A stretch of DNA of 64,000 bases from Clostridia bacterium (GTDB lineage Bacteria > Bacillota > Clostridia > CAKSNL01 > HGM11501). Below the pieces are notes generated by a model. It was not told where the DNA came from. It ran no database searches and was given only the letters and a program-made list of their open reading frames with translations. This document shows positions 8,072-17,830 of the stretch, in pieces. The first letter of the stretch is position 1; the number at the start of each line of letters is the position of its first letter. The DNA is taken from contig JAFQQJ010000015.1 of the NCBI GenBank assembly GCA_017411325.1, positions 1 through 64,000 on the forward strand, given 5' to 3'. The position numbers and the translations under genes are program-made.

Positions 8072-10276
8072 ATGTTAAAAGATGCAAAATGGATAAAGGC
8101 GCCTTGCGACATTGATGACGGATGCTTTATATTCAGCCGTGATTTTACTTTTGATAAGAAGGTTGAAAAAGCAACTCTTTATGTAACGGCTCTGGGGCTT
8201 TACAGGGCATACTTAAACGGAAAAGAGCTTAACTTAAGTCTTTTTACTCCGGGCTTTACCTCATATGATAAAAGAATTCAGTATCAGGAATATGATGTGA
8301 CGGAGTCAATAGGTAAAAATAACAGCCTTCTTATAGAAGCTGCCGAGGGCTGGGCTGTGGGTAATATGACGATTCTTCCCGGCAAAAAGCACCGCTATTC
8401 TGACCATATTAAGGTTATTTATTCTCTTGAAATCACATTTTCCGACGGAAGCAGGGAATGCATAAACTCAGGCTGTGAAACAACGGTTACAACAAGCAAT
8501 GTTATTTCTTCCTCCATATACGACGGTGAAACCGTTGATATGACCGCTGAAATAAAGCCTCTTGGCAATGCTGTTCCCACAGAGTATGAAACGAAGCTTG
8601 TCCCTGATGAAGGAGAGCGGGTTTCGGAGCACGAAGTATTTTACCCCTCTGAGCTTATAATAACGCCGAAGGGTGAAAGGGTAATCGACTTCGGACAAAA
8701 TCTTGCGGGTTATGTTGAAATTTCAGTTTCAGGAAAAAGGGGAGACCGCATAACCTTGAGTCATGCGGAAATCCTTGATCCCGAGGGAAACTTTTACACC
8801 GATAATTTAAGAAGCGCAAAAGCCGTAAATGCCTATGTGCTGGCGGGCAAAGATAAAGAAGTATTTAAGCCTAAATACTCCTGGCAGGGGTTCAGGTATA
8901 TAAGGCTTGACGAATATCCCTTTGAAGAGGTGGATTTATCCTGCTTTAAGGCTGTTGCGGTTTATTCTGATATCAGAAGAATTTCCGATTTTTCCTGTGG
9001 TAATGAAAAAATTAATCAGCTTTACAGGAATATAATTTGGGGACAGAAGGGGAACTTTCTTGATATTCCTACGGATTGTCCACAGAGAGATGAGCGAATG
9101 GGATGGACGGGTGATGCACAGATTTTCGTCCGTACAGCAGCAATAAATTTCGACGTTGAAAGGTTTTTTAAAAAATGGCTCTCTGACCTTGCAGAAAACC
9201 AATATGAAGACGGGTCGGTTCCGCTTTTTGTGCCCGATTGCAGACTGGCATTTCCAAAGGAAAAGGTTTCATCGGCCTGGGGGGATGCGGCAACAATTTG
9301 CCCCTGGGAAATATTTATGGCATATGGAAACAAGGAAATCCTTGAAAGGCAGTTTGACTCAATGAAAAAATGGGTGGACTACATAACCAAAACAACAGAG
9401 AAAGAATTTTTGTGGTTTGGCGGAAAGCAGATGGGAGACTGGCTTGCTCTTGATACGGAAGAGTCAAAGATAAGCAATAATCCGGTTTCGGGAAGAACAC
9501 CCCGCGAGTTTATTGCATCGGCTTTTTATGCTAAAAGCACGGAAATTCTGGTTAACTCCGGTAAAATTCTTGGAAAAGATATGTCAGAGTACGAAGCTTT
9601 ATATAAAAACATCGTTAAAGCCTTTAAGGAAACCTTTATGAAGGACGGATTTCCCGTTGAGGATACTCAGACAGCCTATGCAATGGCACTTTACTTTAAC
9701 CTTTGTGATGATAAGAAAAAGGTGGCAGCCGAGCTTTCAAGAATGGTCCGGGCCAACGGAAACCGCCTTACAACAGGATTCGTAGGAACGCCTTATCTTC
9801 TTCACGCACTTTCGGAAAACGGCGAAGCGGAAACGGCTTATGACCTTCTTTTTCAGGAAGGCTTCCCGTCGTGGCTCTATTCTGTAAACAGAGGTGCGAC
9901 AACCATGTGGGAGCACTGGGACGGAGTGAAGGAAGACGGGACTTTCTGGGACAAGGTGATGAATTCGTATAATCACTATGCCTATGGTGCGGTTGGGGAC
10001 TGGATTTTCGGTGCTGCGGCAGGCATCAGGAGCCTTCCTGACGGAGCGGGCTATAAGCATATAGAAATAAAGCCCTGTACAGATAAAAGGATGGGTTATG
10101 TTAAATATACTATGGAAACCCGTATGGGTAAGCTTTCAAGCCATTGGTATTACGATTTGGAAGGAAACGTTCATTTTGAGTTTGAAATTCCCGAAAAGTC
10201 AACGGCAGATATAATTTTGCCTGACGGAAGAAATTACAGTGTGAATGGTGGAAAATACAGTTTTATATGCAAATAA
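8072..10276 (+). CDS. GH78-family alpha-L-rhamnosidase, cytoplasmic
   Basis: 734 residues. N-terminal beta-sandwich domains (~1-310) include the rhamnosidase signatures LNGKELN and FGQNLAGYVEI. They are followed by an (alpha/alpha)6 barrel with the hallmark CPQRDERMGWTGD (D340, E341) and TTMWEHWD (E614), the acidic residues expected for inverting GH78 catalysis. A C-terminal beta domain ends the protein. There is no signal peptide, so it should act on imported oligosaccharides or glycosides, releasing L-rhamnose. An upstream GTG at 8066 overlaps the AGAGG site, so ATG at 8072 is preferred. It is last in the A1 operon, and a new promoter follows at once. It is somewhat shorter than the usual 850-1000 residues. 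Confidence 0.93.
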   Translation: MLKDAKWIKAPCDIDDGCFIFSRDFTFDKKVEKATLYVTALGLYRAYLNGKELNLSLFTPGFTSYDKRIQYQEYDVTESIGKNNSLLIEAAEGWAVGNMTILPGKKHRYSDHIKVIYSLEITFSDGSRECINSGCETTVTTSNVISSSIYDGETVDMTAEIKPLGNAVPTEYETKLVPDEGERVSEHEVFYPSELIITPKGERVIDFGQNLAGYVEISVSGKRGDRITLSHAEILDPEGNFYTDNLRSAKAVNAYVLAGKDKEVFKPKYSWQGFRYIRLDEYPFEEVDLSCFKAVAVYSDIRRISDFSCGNEKINQLYRNIIWGQKGNFLDIPTDCPQRDERMGWTGDAQIFVRTAAINFDVERFFKKWLSDLAENQYEDGSVPLFVPDCRLAFPKEKVSSAWGDAATICPWEIFMAYGNKEILERQFDSMKKWVDYITKTTEKEFLWFGGKQMGDWLALDTEESKISNNPVSGRTPREFIASAFYAKSTEILVNSGKILGKDMSEYEALYKNIVKAFKETFMKDGFPVEDTQTAYAMALYFNLCDDKKKVAAELSRMVRANGNRLTTGFVGTPYLLHALSENGEAETAYDLLFQEGFPSWLYSVNRGATTMWEHWDGVKEDGTFWDKVMNSYNHYAYGAVGDWIFGAAAGIRSLPDGAGYKHIEIKPCTDKRMGYVKYTMETRMGKLSSHWYYDLEGNVHFEFEIPEKSTADIILPDGRNYSVNGGKYSFICK

Positions 10277-10279
10277 CGG

Positions 10280-10308
10280 TTGCGGAAAAAATTAATGTGT
10301 GATATACT
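10280..10308 (+). promoter_or_regulatory. Promoter of the rpiB-like gene
   Basis: TTGCGG (10280-10285), a 17-bp spacer and TATACT (10303-10308) lie 26 bp before the start codon. Confidence 0.7.
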
Positions 10309-10334
10309 GATAAAAAAATGAAAGGTGAGATATT

Positions 10335-10907
10335 ATGAAAAAAGTTAAAGAAAAAGAAATATTGGTTGGTGCAGACTTTGCAGGATTTCCGCTTAAAGAG
10401 GCGGTTTGCGAGCATTTAAGAGCAAAGGGCTGGAAGATTACCGATGTCGGTGTTAAGGCAGATTCCGATCCCGATGATACAGACTTAATGTTTCACAGAG
10501 TTGGTCTTCGTGCAGGAGCTATGATTTCCGAGGGCGAATTTGAAAGAGCTCTTCTTTTCTGCGGAACAGGTATGGGTATCCATATCGCAGCAAGCAAGTG
10601 TCCCCACGTTCACGCAGGTGTTGTTGAAAGCGTTCCTGCCGCACTTCGCGCAATTACAGGTAACGGTGTAAACGTTCTTGCTATGGGTGCTTTCTATGTT
10701 GCGCCTGCTATGGGCTGCGATATCGCAGATGCATATCTTAATGCAGAGCTTGGATCAGGCTACGAATGGTGGAAAAACTTCTATGAATTCCACAAGCTTG
10801 CGATTGATGAGCTTGAGGCTTTCGATTATGAAGAATATAAGAAAAACGGCTTCAAGGTAAAAAAGCTTGGAGATTTCCCCTTAAAGCTTGAAAAGAAACC
10901 TGAATAA
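10335..10907 (+). CDS. RpiB/LacAB-family sugar-phosphate isomerase
   Basis: 190 residues. The N-terminal GADFAGFPLKEAV and the FCGTGMGIHIAASK loop identify the RpiB/LacA/LacB fold; C76 of the FCGTG loop is the conserved catalytic cysteine that shuttles the proton between aldose and ketose phosphates. Two departures stand out: the usual GxDHAG is GADFAG, and the protein is ~40 residues longer than a typical ~150-residue RpiB, with an aromatic-rich tail (YEWWKNFYEFHK). That suggests a substrate other than ribose 5-phosphate. It is monocistronic, between its own promoter and a terminator, embedded among glycoside hydrolases, so it may process a sugar phosphate from the same glycan. Confidence 0.85.
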   Translation: MKKVKEKEILVGADFAGFPLKEAVCEHLRAKGWKITDVGVKADSDPDDTDLMFHRVGLRAGAMISEGEFERALLFCGTGMGIHIAASKCPHVHAGVVESVPAALRAITGNGVNVLAMGAFYVAPAMGCDIADAYLNAELGSGYEWWKNFYEFHKLAIDELEAFDYEEYKKNGFKVKKLGDFPLKLEKKPE

Positions 10908-10911
10908 GCAT

Positions 10912-10939
10912 AAACAGCTCTCGGAAGAGGGCTGTTTTT
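10912..10939 (+). terminator. Intrinsic terminator after the rpiB-like gene
   Basis: An 11-bp stem (AAACAGCTCTC with GAGGGCTGTTT, one G-U pair) with GGAA loop runs into a T tract. Confidence 0.88.
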
Positions 10940-10969
10940 ATTGCATCTAATTTTCGTTTTACTTTTATA

Positions 10970-10998
10970 TTGACAAACAATCGAAAGGGTGATATACT
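10970..10998 (+). promoter_or_regulatory. Promoter of the GH20 gene
   Basis: TTGACA (10970-10975), a 17-bp spacer and TATACT (10993-10998) lie 28 bp before the start codon. Confidence 0.85.
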
Positions 10999-11026
10999 TT
11001 TTGTATCATTTGAGAGAGGGGATTTT

Positions 11027-12475
11027 ATGAATATTATACCTAAAGTCAAGAATTTTACCGAGAACGGAGTATCAAAAATTTCTCCTGAATTTACATCAGA
11101 CGAAAAGCTGGGTTTCTGCAAAAAAGCATTTCACAGGATGGTTTTTAAGCTTTATGATATAAGGCTCACAGAAGGAGAGGGCGGAATAAAGCTTTTATAT
11201 GATGAAAAGCTTGAAAAGGATGAATACAGAATAAACGGCGCAGAAATTTACGCCTCAGATAGCGAAGGTGCGCGCTACGGACTTGCCACAATGCTTCAGC
11301 TTATGGAAAGAAAAGAAACCGGCTTTACTATAAAAAATACGGAAATAAGGGAAAAGCCCGATAAGGATTTCCGAGGTTTTATGACAGACCTTGCAAGGCA
11401 GTGGCACGACTTTGATATATTGATTTCTTACGTTGATTTGTGTTGTTTAAACAAGATAAAATATCTCCAGCTTCATTTTACGGACAATCAGTCCTGGACA
11501 CTTCCGCTTAAGTCTTTTCCTGATGCGGCAACTAAAGGCAGAGCATATAAAAAGGCAGAAATCGACTATCTTGTGGAATATGCTTACGAGGCGGGAGTAG
11601 AGCTTATCCCCGAATTTGAAGGGATAGGACACTCGAAAGAACTTATCTTAAATTGCCCCGATGAATTCGGAAACATATATGATGAGGAAATAACATCTGC
11701 TTCGGCACTTACTTCGGGAGTCGACCAAAAGATTGGAAGAGTTGACAACATAATGTGCCTGGGAAAATCGGGAATATTTGAAAACATCCGCAAAATGCTT
11801 ACGGAGATAGCTGATACCTTCAAATATTCAGAATATATTCACGTCGGATGCGACGAAGCAAAGCATGAAAACTGGAATCACTGTGCTCTGTGCCGTGATT
11901 ATATGAAAAGACAGAGGCTTACAAGTACGAAAGCCGCATATACACATTTTGCAGAAAAGATAATTGATATATGCATTTCTCTCGGAAGGACACCCATCGT
12001 CTGGGAAGGCTTTCCCTATGAGGGGACGGAAAATATATCCCGTGACTGTATTGTGGTTTCCTGGGAAAATGTATATCAGACAGGTCCCGAGCTTCTTGAA
12101 TCCGGCTTTAAGGTGATAAACGCATCCTGGTCTCCTATGTATATAGTACCTCCGAAAACAAAGGATGCCCTTCACATAAAAAGAGACTGGACGGTTACAG
12201 GCGATAACTGGAATGTGTATGAAGTTCAGCATTGGGCAAGCGGTTCAAAAGCCTACGGAGGACTTGGTTTAACACCTCACGAAAATGTTCTTGGCGGAAT
12301 GCTTTGCCAGTGGGAATGCACGCCTTGTGAGGAACGGGAAAGGGTAATTGACCTTCTTTCACAAACCGCTGACAGAACATGGAACAGCAAAGATTTTTAT
12401 TCCGAAGAGGAATATTATAAAAATGCAGAAAAGATTAATAAGCTTTCAGAAAGGCTTTATAAAAAGAGAGAATAG
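11027..12475 (+). CDS. GH20-family beta-N-acetylhexosaminidase-like enzyme, cytoplasmic
   Basis: 482 residues. A short N-terminal alpha/beta domain (~1-120, with ARYGLATMLQL) leads into a TIM barrel opened by DFRGFMTDLARQ. The GH20 signature HVGCDEAKHE contains D276-E277, the pair used for substrate-assisted removal of terminal GlcNAc or GalNAc. Further barrel elements are EFEGIGHS, VWEGF and a tryptophan-rich end. It has no signal peptide. The ATG at 11027 is chosen because GAGAGGGG sits just upstream; the longer frame from 10970 would start inside the promoter. It precedes cassette A2-B2 by 78 bp, but A2 has its own promoter. Confidence 0.88.
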   Translation: MNIIPKVKNFTENGVSKISPEFTSDEKLGFCKKAFHRMVFKLYDIRLTEGEGGIKLLYDEKLEKDEYRINGAEIYASDSEGARYGLATMLQLMERKETGFTIKNTEIREKPDKDFRGFMTDLARQWHDFDILISYVDLCCLNKIKYLQLHFTDNQSWTLPLKSFPDAATKGRAYKKAEIDYLVEYAYEAGVELIPEFEGIGHSKELILNCPDEFGNIYDEEITSASALTSGVDQKIGRVDNIMCLGKSGIFENIRKMLTEIADTFKYSEYIHVGCDEAKHENWNHCALCRDYMKRQRLTSTKAAYTHFAEKIIDICISLGRTPIVWEGFPYEGTENISRDCIVVSWENVYQTGPELLESGFKVINASWSPMYIVPPKTKDALHIKRDWTVTGDNWNVYEVQHWASGSKAYGGLGLTPHENVLGGMLCQWECTPCEERERVIDLLSQTADRTWNSKDFYSEEEYYKNAEKINKLSERLYKKRE

Positions 12476-12497
12476 GTGTCAGGGATTATAAAAAGTA

Positions 12498-12526
12498 TTT
12501 ACATTTGAAATAATATGCTGTATAAT
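12498..12526 (+). promoter_or_regulatory. Promoter of cassette 2
   Basis: TTTACA (12498-12503), a 17-bp spacer and TATAAT (12521-12526). Unlike cassettes 1, 3, 4 and 5, no clear direct repeat is seen upstream, and the gap to the GH20 stop codon is only 22 bp. Confidence 0.78.
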
Positions 12527-12553
12527 ACCTTTATCAATAAAGGAGGAATTGAT

Positions 12554-15313
12554 ATGAAAAAAGTACTTGCATTAATGCTTTCGGTGTTGCTGTGTCTGGC
12601 GTTTTTCACGGTTGCTGAAGCAAAAGAGGTTAAAACCTTTATTCCTTCGGATATAAACGAAGGAAGGGAAAATATCACAGAATCGGGTGACAAAACTTCC
12701 GGTGAATATTTTTCCGTAAAGGAAGGTATGACTTATTTCGGAATTAAAAATGTTGACCTTACGGGAGTAAAATCCATAAGCGTTGATGCCATCATAGGAA
12801 TGAACGGCACCAACAACGGTCAGATTTTAAGAATTAAGGTGGATAATCCTTTGGGAGAGTCCATCGGACACATTGCGCTTAATCAGTATTCACCCGAAAA
12901 GAGTGTGACTGTAAGCGGAAACATAAAGGAAGTAAGCGGCGTACATAACCTTTATTTTGCAACAACCCTTACAAAAAATACCGGAGACTGGAAAATAAAG
13001 AAAATCACCTTGAATGATGAAGAATATAAAACTGAGCCGACCACGCCCGACTCTGCCATAGTTGATTTTTATTCAGACACATGGGTGGCGGTTGACGATT
13101 ACGGCAGAAAGGTTGCTGACTTTGAAGAAGCAGGTCCCGTAAAAGAGGGCGAAAGAGATGTGGCTATGTTTTACTGGAACTGGCATGTAGATTTAGCCGG
13201 AACGGAAAACACAGTAATTCCCGATGTTTACAGAAAAAATCCTGCAGCTAAAAACAATGTCCTTTTAGAAGATTGGGGATCTCCTCTTTCAAAGGCATGG
13301 TGGGGTGAACCTGTTTACGGTTTTTATTCAAGCTATGACTATTTTGTATATCGCAAGCAGGCGGAGCTCTTTGACCTTTCGGGAGTTGATGTTCTTTTCT
13401 TTGACTATACAAACGGAACAAACTGCTTTATAAGACCTTTAATTACAATGATAGAAGCATTCGACGATGCAAAGGCAGCAGGTGTAAACGTACCCAAGCT
13501 TTGCGCATTCTGTGCTATGGCTAATACAAACACCACCACCTATGATCAGGTTATGGCGATATACTATAACATAATACTCGACGAAAGATATAACGATTTC
13601 TGGTATTATAAAGATAACCTTCCGTATCTTGTTGCTTATGAGCCCACAAATCATACTCACTCGGAAGTTAATTATAAAGATAGCGATACCGTGAAGATGA
13701 TAAATGAGGTTGCAGGTAAGTTCAATTTAAGGCATTGCGGAAGCCGTGATAAAAGCACGGGAAACGACGAATTTGTACATTGGCTTGATAACTATCCTCA
13801 GCCTTTAAGGGGATATATTATGGAAGACGGCAGAAATGAGTGGATGGCAGTAGGTATGGCTATAAACGAATCCTATGTTGACCACGGCGCAAAAACCGGC
13901 GTATTTTCAGACCCCTACTCAAAGGGAAAGGGATTTTCCGAAGCCTTTGGTGAAGACTATTCTTCCGATAATGCAAGAAAGCCTTACTTCTTCCGAGAGC
14001 AGGCGGCTTTAGCTCTTGAAACAGACCCTCATATTGTGTTTGTTGACGGTTGGAACGAATGGAACACCATTAAGTTTACAGAATATTACGGCTATAAAAA
14101 CGCTTTCGTTGACCTTTGCGACGAAGAAGGAAGCCGTGACTTTGAACCTTCAAGAAGCTATATAAAGGACGATTATTTTAATCTTTTGGTAGACTTCGTA
14201 AGAAAGTATAAAGGCGTTCGTCCTGCACCCGTTGCATCAGCTGAAAAAACAATTGATATAGAAGGCGATGCATCTGTATGGAGTGATGTGGCACCCGAAT
14301 TCTTAAACTACAACGGCGAATACGGCCGTGACGAAATCGGTTTCCTTGATAAGGAAACGGGTAAGAGCCTTCGCTATACATCAACCACCTACAATTCTGT
14401 TGTGAAATCCAAGGTTGCAAGGGATAAGGATAACTTCTATTTCTATGTAGAAACTGCAGAGGATTTGGTTGAATCTCCCGGATGGATGAACCTTTATATA
14501 AATTCTGACAGAAATATAGCAACCGGCTGGATTGGCTATGACTATGCCGTAAACGTAAATGGCAAGGGCGCGGTTTCAAAATACGAAAACGGCACCTGGG
14601 TAAATATCGGAACGGCAGCTCTTAAAGAATCAGGCAAGGTTTTACAGCTTTCTTTTGCAAGAAGCTTAATCGGCGAAACAGGCATTGTTGATATTGAATT
14701 TAAGTGGACAGACAACTTTACGGGCACGGATTATCTTGACTTTTATGACAAGGCATCCGTTGCACCCGCAGGAAAGTTTAACTATCTCTATACAGAAATT
14801 CAGCAGACAGCGTTAACAGCAGATGAAAGAAAAGCACTTTCGGAAACCACAATTGTTAAAGCCGGAAGCGGAAAAATGATAATTGACGGCGGAAAAGTGG
14901 GCGTTTTTGAGGCTGATACAAGAATTACACCTTTTGAAGCAAACGGCACTATTTACATTCCCTTTATGACCTATGAGGATATACTGGGCTATGGGTATGC
15001 AAAGGTTGAATATGATTCTGAGGATAACATCCTTTATATGGCACGCCACGACCTTTCCGAAGACAAGAGAGAGATTACAAACTATCAGTGGACATATAAT
15101 GAAATAGGCACGCTTGATGCAAGAATAAACGGTGAAATCAAAAAGCTTACAGCTCCCGTTATGGTAGTGGATGGACTTATATATGCTCCGCTTACCTATG
15201 TAAGTGATATGTTCGGATGGAATGTTAAAAACCTTGGAAACGGACTTTATGCGCTTTCAAGAAATGCAATAGATGAGGCAACAGTATTAAGTGTTGCGTC
15301 ACACATTGAATAA
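12554..15313 (+). CDS. Secreted GH99/GH71-like putative glycosidase (A2)
   Basis: 919 residues, same layout as A1: signal peptide (1-~23, ending AEA), CBM6-like domain with KNVDLTGVKSISV, barrel region, CBM9-like domain (IDIEGDASVWSDV onward) and degenerate stalk. Conserved candidate residues recur: E in WGEPVYGFY, D in FFDYTN, E502 in GWNEW and D/E in SRDFEP. The CBM9-like part has the family phrase NLYINSDRNIATGW. ATG at 12554 follows AAAGGAGGAA; the longer frame from 12515 begins inside the promoter. The 12-nt gap to B2 with a strong AAGGAGG implies co-translation. A2 resembles A4 most closely by eye (matching KNVDLTGVK, YSEDF/DLSED and SVASHI ends). Confidence 0.8.
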   Translation: MKKVLALMLSVLLCLAFFTVAEAKEVKTFIPSDINEGRENITESGDKTSGEYFSVKEGMTYFGIKNVDLTGVKSISVDAIIGMNGTNNGQILRIKVDNPLGESIGHIALNQYSPEKSVTVSGNIKEVSGVHNLYFATTLTKNTGDWKIKKITLNDEEYKTEPTTPDSAIVDFYSDTWVAVDDYGRKVADFEEAGPVKEGERDVAMFYWNWHVDLAGTENTVIPDVYRKNPAAKNNVLLEDWGSPLSKAWWGEPVYGFYSSYDYFVYRKQAELFDLSGVDVLFFDYTNGTNCFIRPLITMIEAFDDAKAAGVNVPKLCAFCAMANTNTTTYDQVMAIYYNIILDERYNDFWYYKDNLPYLVAYEPTNHTHSEVNYKDSDTVKMINEVAGKFNLRHCGSRDKSTGNDEFVHWLDNYPQPLRGYIMEDGRNEWMAVGMAINESYVDHGAKTGVFSDPYSKGKGFSEAFGEDYSSDNARKPYFFREQAALALETDPHIVFVDGWNEWNTIKFTEYYGYKNAFVDLCDEEGSRDFEPSRSYIKDDYFNLLVDFVRKYKGVRPAPVASAEKTIDIEGDASVWSDVAPEFLNYNGEYGRDEIGFLDKETGKSLRYTSTTYNSVVKSKVARDKDNFYFYVETAEDLVESPGWMNLYINSDRNIATGWIGYDYAVNVNGKGAVSKYENGTWVNIGTAALKESGKVLQLSFARSLIGETGIVDIEFKWTDNFTGTDYLDFYDKASVAPAGKFNYLYTEIQQTALTADERKALSETTIVKAGSGKMIIDGGKVGVFEADTRITPFEANGTIYIPFMTYEDILGYGYAKVEYDSEDNILYMARHDLSEDKREITNYQWTYNEIGTLDARINGEIKKLTAPVMVVDGLIYAPLTYVSDMFGWNVKNLGNGLYALSRNAIDEATVLSVASHIE

Positions 15314-15325
15314 GGAGGTTTTGGT

Positions 15326-17794
15326 ATGAAAAAAATATTTGCGCTTATTTTAAGCATCGTACTTATGATATCCTCTTTATACATCTGTGTAAATGCAAAG
15401 GTTACGGAAGTTCCGGTTGAAAACTTAAAGGAATCAGGCGTGCTTCCCGAAAGAAGCACCTGGTCTGTTACAGCATCAAACTCATGGAAATGGGGCGCTG
15501 CCGAGAAAATGCTTGACGGCGATATAAAGACAATGTGGCATTCATATTATAAGGAACAGGACGGAAAGGCAGTCGATAAAGCACCTGCACCTTATTATAT
15601 TGATATCGAACTTCCCGAAAAAGCTGAAATAACCGGCTTTGTATATGCACCTAGGCAGGATATTGATTCGGGCTATGTGTTTAACTGGGAAGCTTATTCC
15701 GTTTCAGATGACGGGAAAGAAGAATTGCTTGCAACAGGCGAATTTGCCAGAAACAAAAATGCAAAGGTTGCATCATGGCAGGGTAAGGAAACCAAGAAAC
15801 TCCGCATTGTGTTTACAAAGACTACAGGTGTAGGTACCTGCGCCGAGCTTTACCTTTTAGGCAAAGGGGAGGATGCATCGCTTTTCGCATCATCCGGCAA
15901 TGCTACTGCTGATGAAAAAGAAGGCGGTGATGCTTCCCTTGAATCCAAGGTTCTCCCCGAAAGAAGCACCTGGACCATTACCTCATCAAGCTCATTGTCC
16001 TGGGCAGGACCTGAAAGAATGCTTGACGGAAACGTGAAAACCTATTGGCATTCTTACTATAAGGAGCAGGACGGAAAGGCTGTTGATAAAACACCTGCGC
16101 CTTATTACATTGATATAGAGCTTCCCGAAGAGAGCGTGGTTAAAGGCTTTACTTATGTGCCGAGACAGGATAATAATTCGGGATATGTCTTTAACTGGGA
16201 AGCATACAAGATAGGCGATGACGGAACTGAAACAAAGCTTGGAGCAGGCTCACTCGCCAACGATGCAAATGCTAAAAGCGGCATTTGGAATGAAGTGAGC
16301 CTTAAAAAAATCCGCATAGTGTTTACTAAAACCACAGGTGTCGGCACCTGCGCAGAGCTTTACTTAATAGGTAAAGGTGAAAGCGGAGTAAAGGCGGCAG
16401 TCCCCGAAAAGAAGGAAGAGGCCAAAGCTTCAAATGTAAACGACAAAGGCTGGATTGTAACGGCATCTTCTGAAAAGAACTGGGCACCCGGCATAAGAGC
16501 ATTTGACGGCAAAATGGATACCTACTGGCATACAGATTACGAGGAGGAAGGCGGCAAAGTAATAAGCCACGATATGCCTCCTCACGACCTTAAAGTTACA
16601 TTCCCTGAAAAGAAAGTTATAACAGGATTTTCTATTTATCCGAGGCAGGGAACAGATTCAAAAGCCGGTCTTATTGAAGAGTATAATTTCTATGTTTCCG
16701 ATTCCGACGACGGGGAATATTTCCTCCTTTTCTCGGAAAGCACTTCTGCCACATCCTCAACAAAAACCGTGGATTTTGCCTGCGGTATCGAAGTTAAAAG
16801 AGTGTGGATTGAAATAACCATCGGATACAGCGGTTATGCAGTAATTGCTGAAGTTGAATTTCATGAAGGCGACGAAAATACAAAGGTTGTTCCTTATGAA
16901 AGCTTTTCGGAAGAAAGGGAAGCTAACCGCCTTTATAAGATTGATAACACCGCTATTACCGTAACAGACCCTGATGATAATCCTTCCTGGTCAGGCTCAC
17001 CCGGAAGCCTTGTGGACGGCTCCGAAAGAGGATTCTGGCAAACAGAAAGACTTGATCCCGGAACTGTAGTATGCATAAGATTCGACCTTGGTGAAGTAAG
17101 AAACTTTACACATATTTCCATTTTACCGAGACCTTCCGAGGACTTTCACGGCTATATGGAGAAGTTTAATGTATATGTAAGTGAAGACGGAGATGTTTAT
17201 AAAGAGCTTTTGTATGATTATTCCTTTGAAGAATCGGAAAAGAGCCTTTCTGAAAAATTCATTTACTTTGAAGAAGGGGTAAAGGCAAGGTATGTTGAAT
17301 TTGAAGTTACAGAATATTTCAACTTCCGTGTAAGCTGTGCGGAAGTAAGCTTCTGGCAAAATAAGGAAATTTACGATAAGGAATCGGATTCGGGTAAATA
17401 TGTGCTTAAAATCGGCTCTCCCGAAATTGAAATTACAAAGGGAGGAAAAACCTATACCAAAACTATGGACGTTGCTCCCTTCATTACCTCAAGAGGACAG
17501 ACAATGATACCTCTTCGCGGTTTAATAGAAGAAATGGGAATGGATATAGAATGGAAGGATAAAACCCAGGAAATCATTCTTTCCAAAGGCATAAGAAGAA
17601 TTAATCTTCAGATAAGAAACAAGCTTGTAAAGGTGGAGGGTACGCCCTACGGAGATGTCACCTACACCCTTTATTCACCTCCTAAAATCAAGGATTCAAG
17701 AACATTTGTGCCTGTAAGATTCTTATCCGAGCAGATGGGCTATACCGTAACCTGGGATGGAGAAACACAGACGGTAACAATTGAAAAACAATAA
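15326..17794 (+). CDS. Secreted multi-discoidin protein with stalk domain (B2)
   Basis: 822 residues. Signal peptide (1-~25, ending VNA), then four F5/8C-like domains. The first two, both starting LPERSTW, are an internal duplication with a 510-bp period (15441 and 15951), the same period as in B1. The third begins KGWIVTASSEKNW; the fourth contains the cassette-specific EDFHGYMEKFNVYVSEDGD. The C-terminal stalk domain (~690-822) shows GQTMIPLRGLIEEMG and DSRTFVPVRFLSEQMG. No catalytic residues are recognised; a binding or display role beside A2 is inferred. ATG follows AAGGAGG. It ends in a strong terminator shared with the convergent araC gene. Confidence 0.85.
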   Translation: MKKIFALILSIVLMISSLYICVNAKVTEVPVENLKESGVLPERSTWSVTASNSWKWGAAEKMLDGDIKTMWHSYYKEQDGKAVDKAPAPYYIDIELPEKAEITGFVYAPRQDIDSGYVFNWEAYSVSDDGKEELLATGEFARNKNAKVASWQGKETKKLRIVFTKTTGVGTCAELYLLGKGEDASLFASSGNATADEKEGGDASLESKVLPERSTWTITSSSSLSWAGPERMLDGNVKTYWHSYYKEQDGKAVDKTPAPYYIDIELPEESVVKGFTYVPRQDNNSGYVFNWEAYKIGDDGTETKLGAGSLANDANAKSGIWNEVSLKKIRIVFTKTTGVGTCAELYLIGKGESGVKAAVPEKKEEAKASNVNDKGWIVTASSEKNWAPGIRAFDGKMDTYWHTDYEEEGGKVISHDMPPHDLKVTFPEKKVITGFSIYPRQGTDSKAGLIEEYNFYVSDSDDGEYFLLFSESTSATSSTKTVDFACGIEVKRVWIEITIGYSGYAVIAEVEFHEGDENTKVVPYESFSEEREANRLYKIDNTAITVTDPDDNPSWSGSPGSLVDGSERGFWQTERLDPGTVVCIRFDLGEVRNFTHISILPRPSEDFHGYMEKFNVYVSEDGDVYKELLYDYSFEESEKSLSEKFIYFEEGVKARYVEFEVTEYFNFRVSCAEVSFWQNKEIYDKESDSGKYVLKIGSPEIEITKGGKTYTKTMDVAPFITSRGQTMIPLRGLIEEMGMDIEWKDKTQEIILSKGIRRINLQIRNKLVKVEGTPYGDVTYTLYSPPKIKDSRTFVPVRFLSEQMGYTVTWDGETQTVTIEKQ

Positions 17795-17830
17795 AAGAAA
17801 CCCGCAGACAAAAGTCTGCGGGTTTCTTTT
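17793..17830. terminator. Bidirectional terminator between B2 and the second araC gene
   Basis: A perfect 17-bp stem (arms AAAAGAAACCCGCAGAC and its complement) with AAAA loop, T-rich on both strands, separates convergent genes. Confidence 0.93.
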
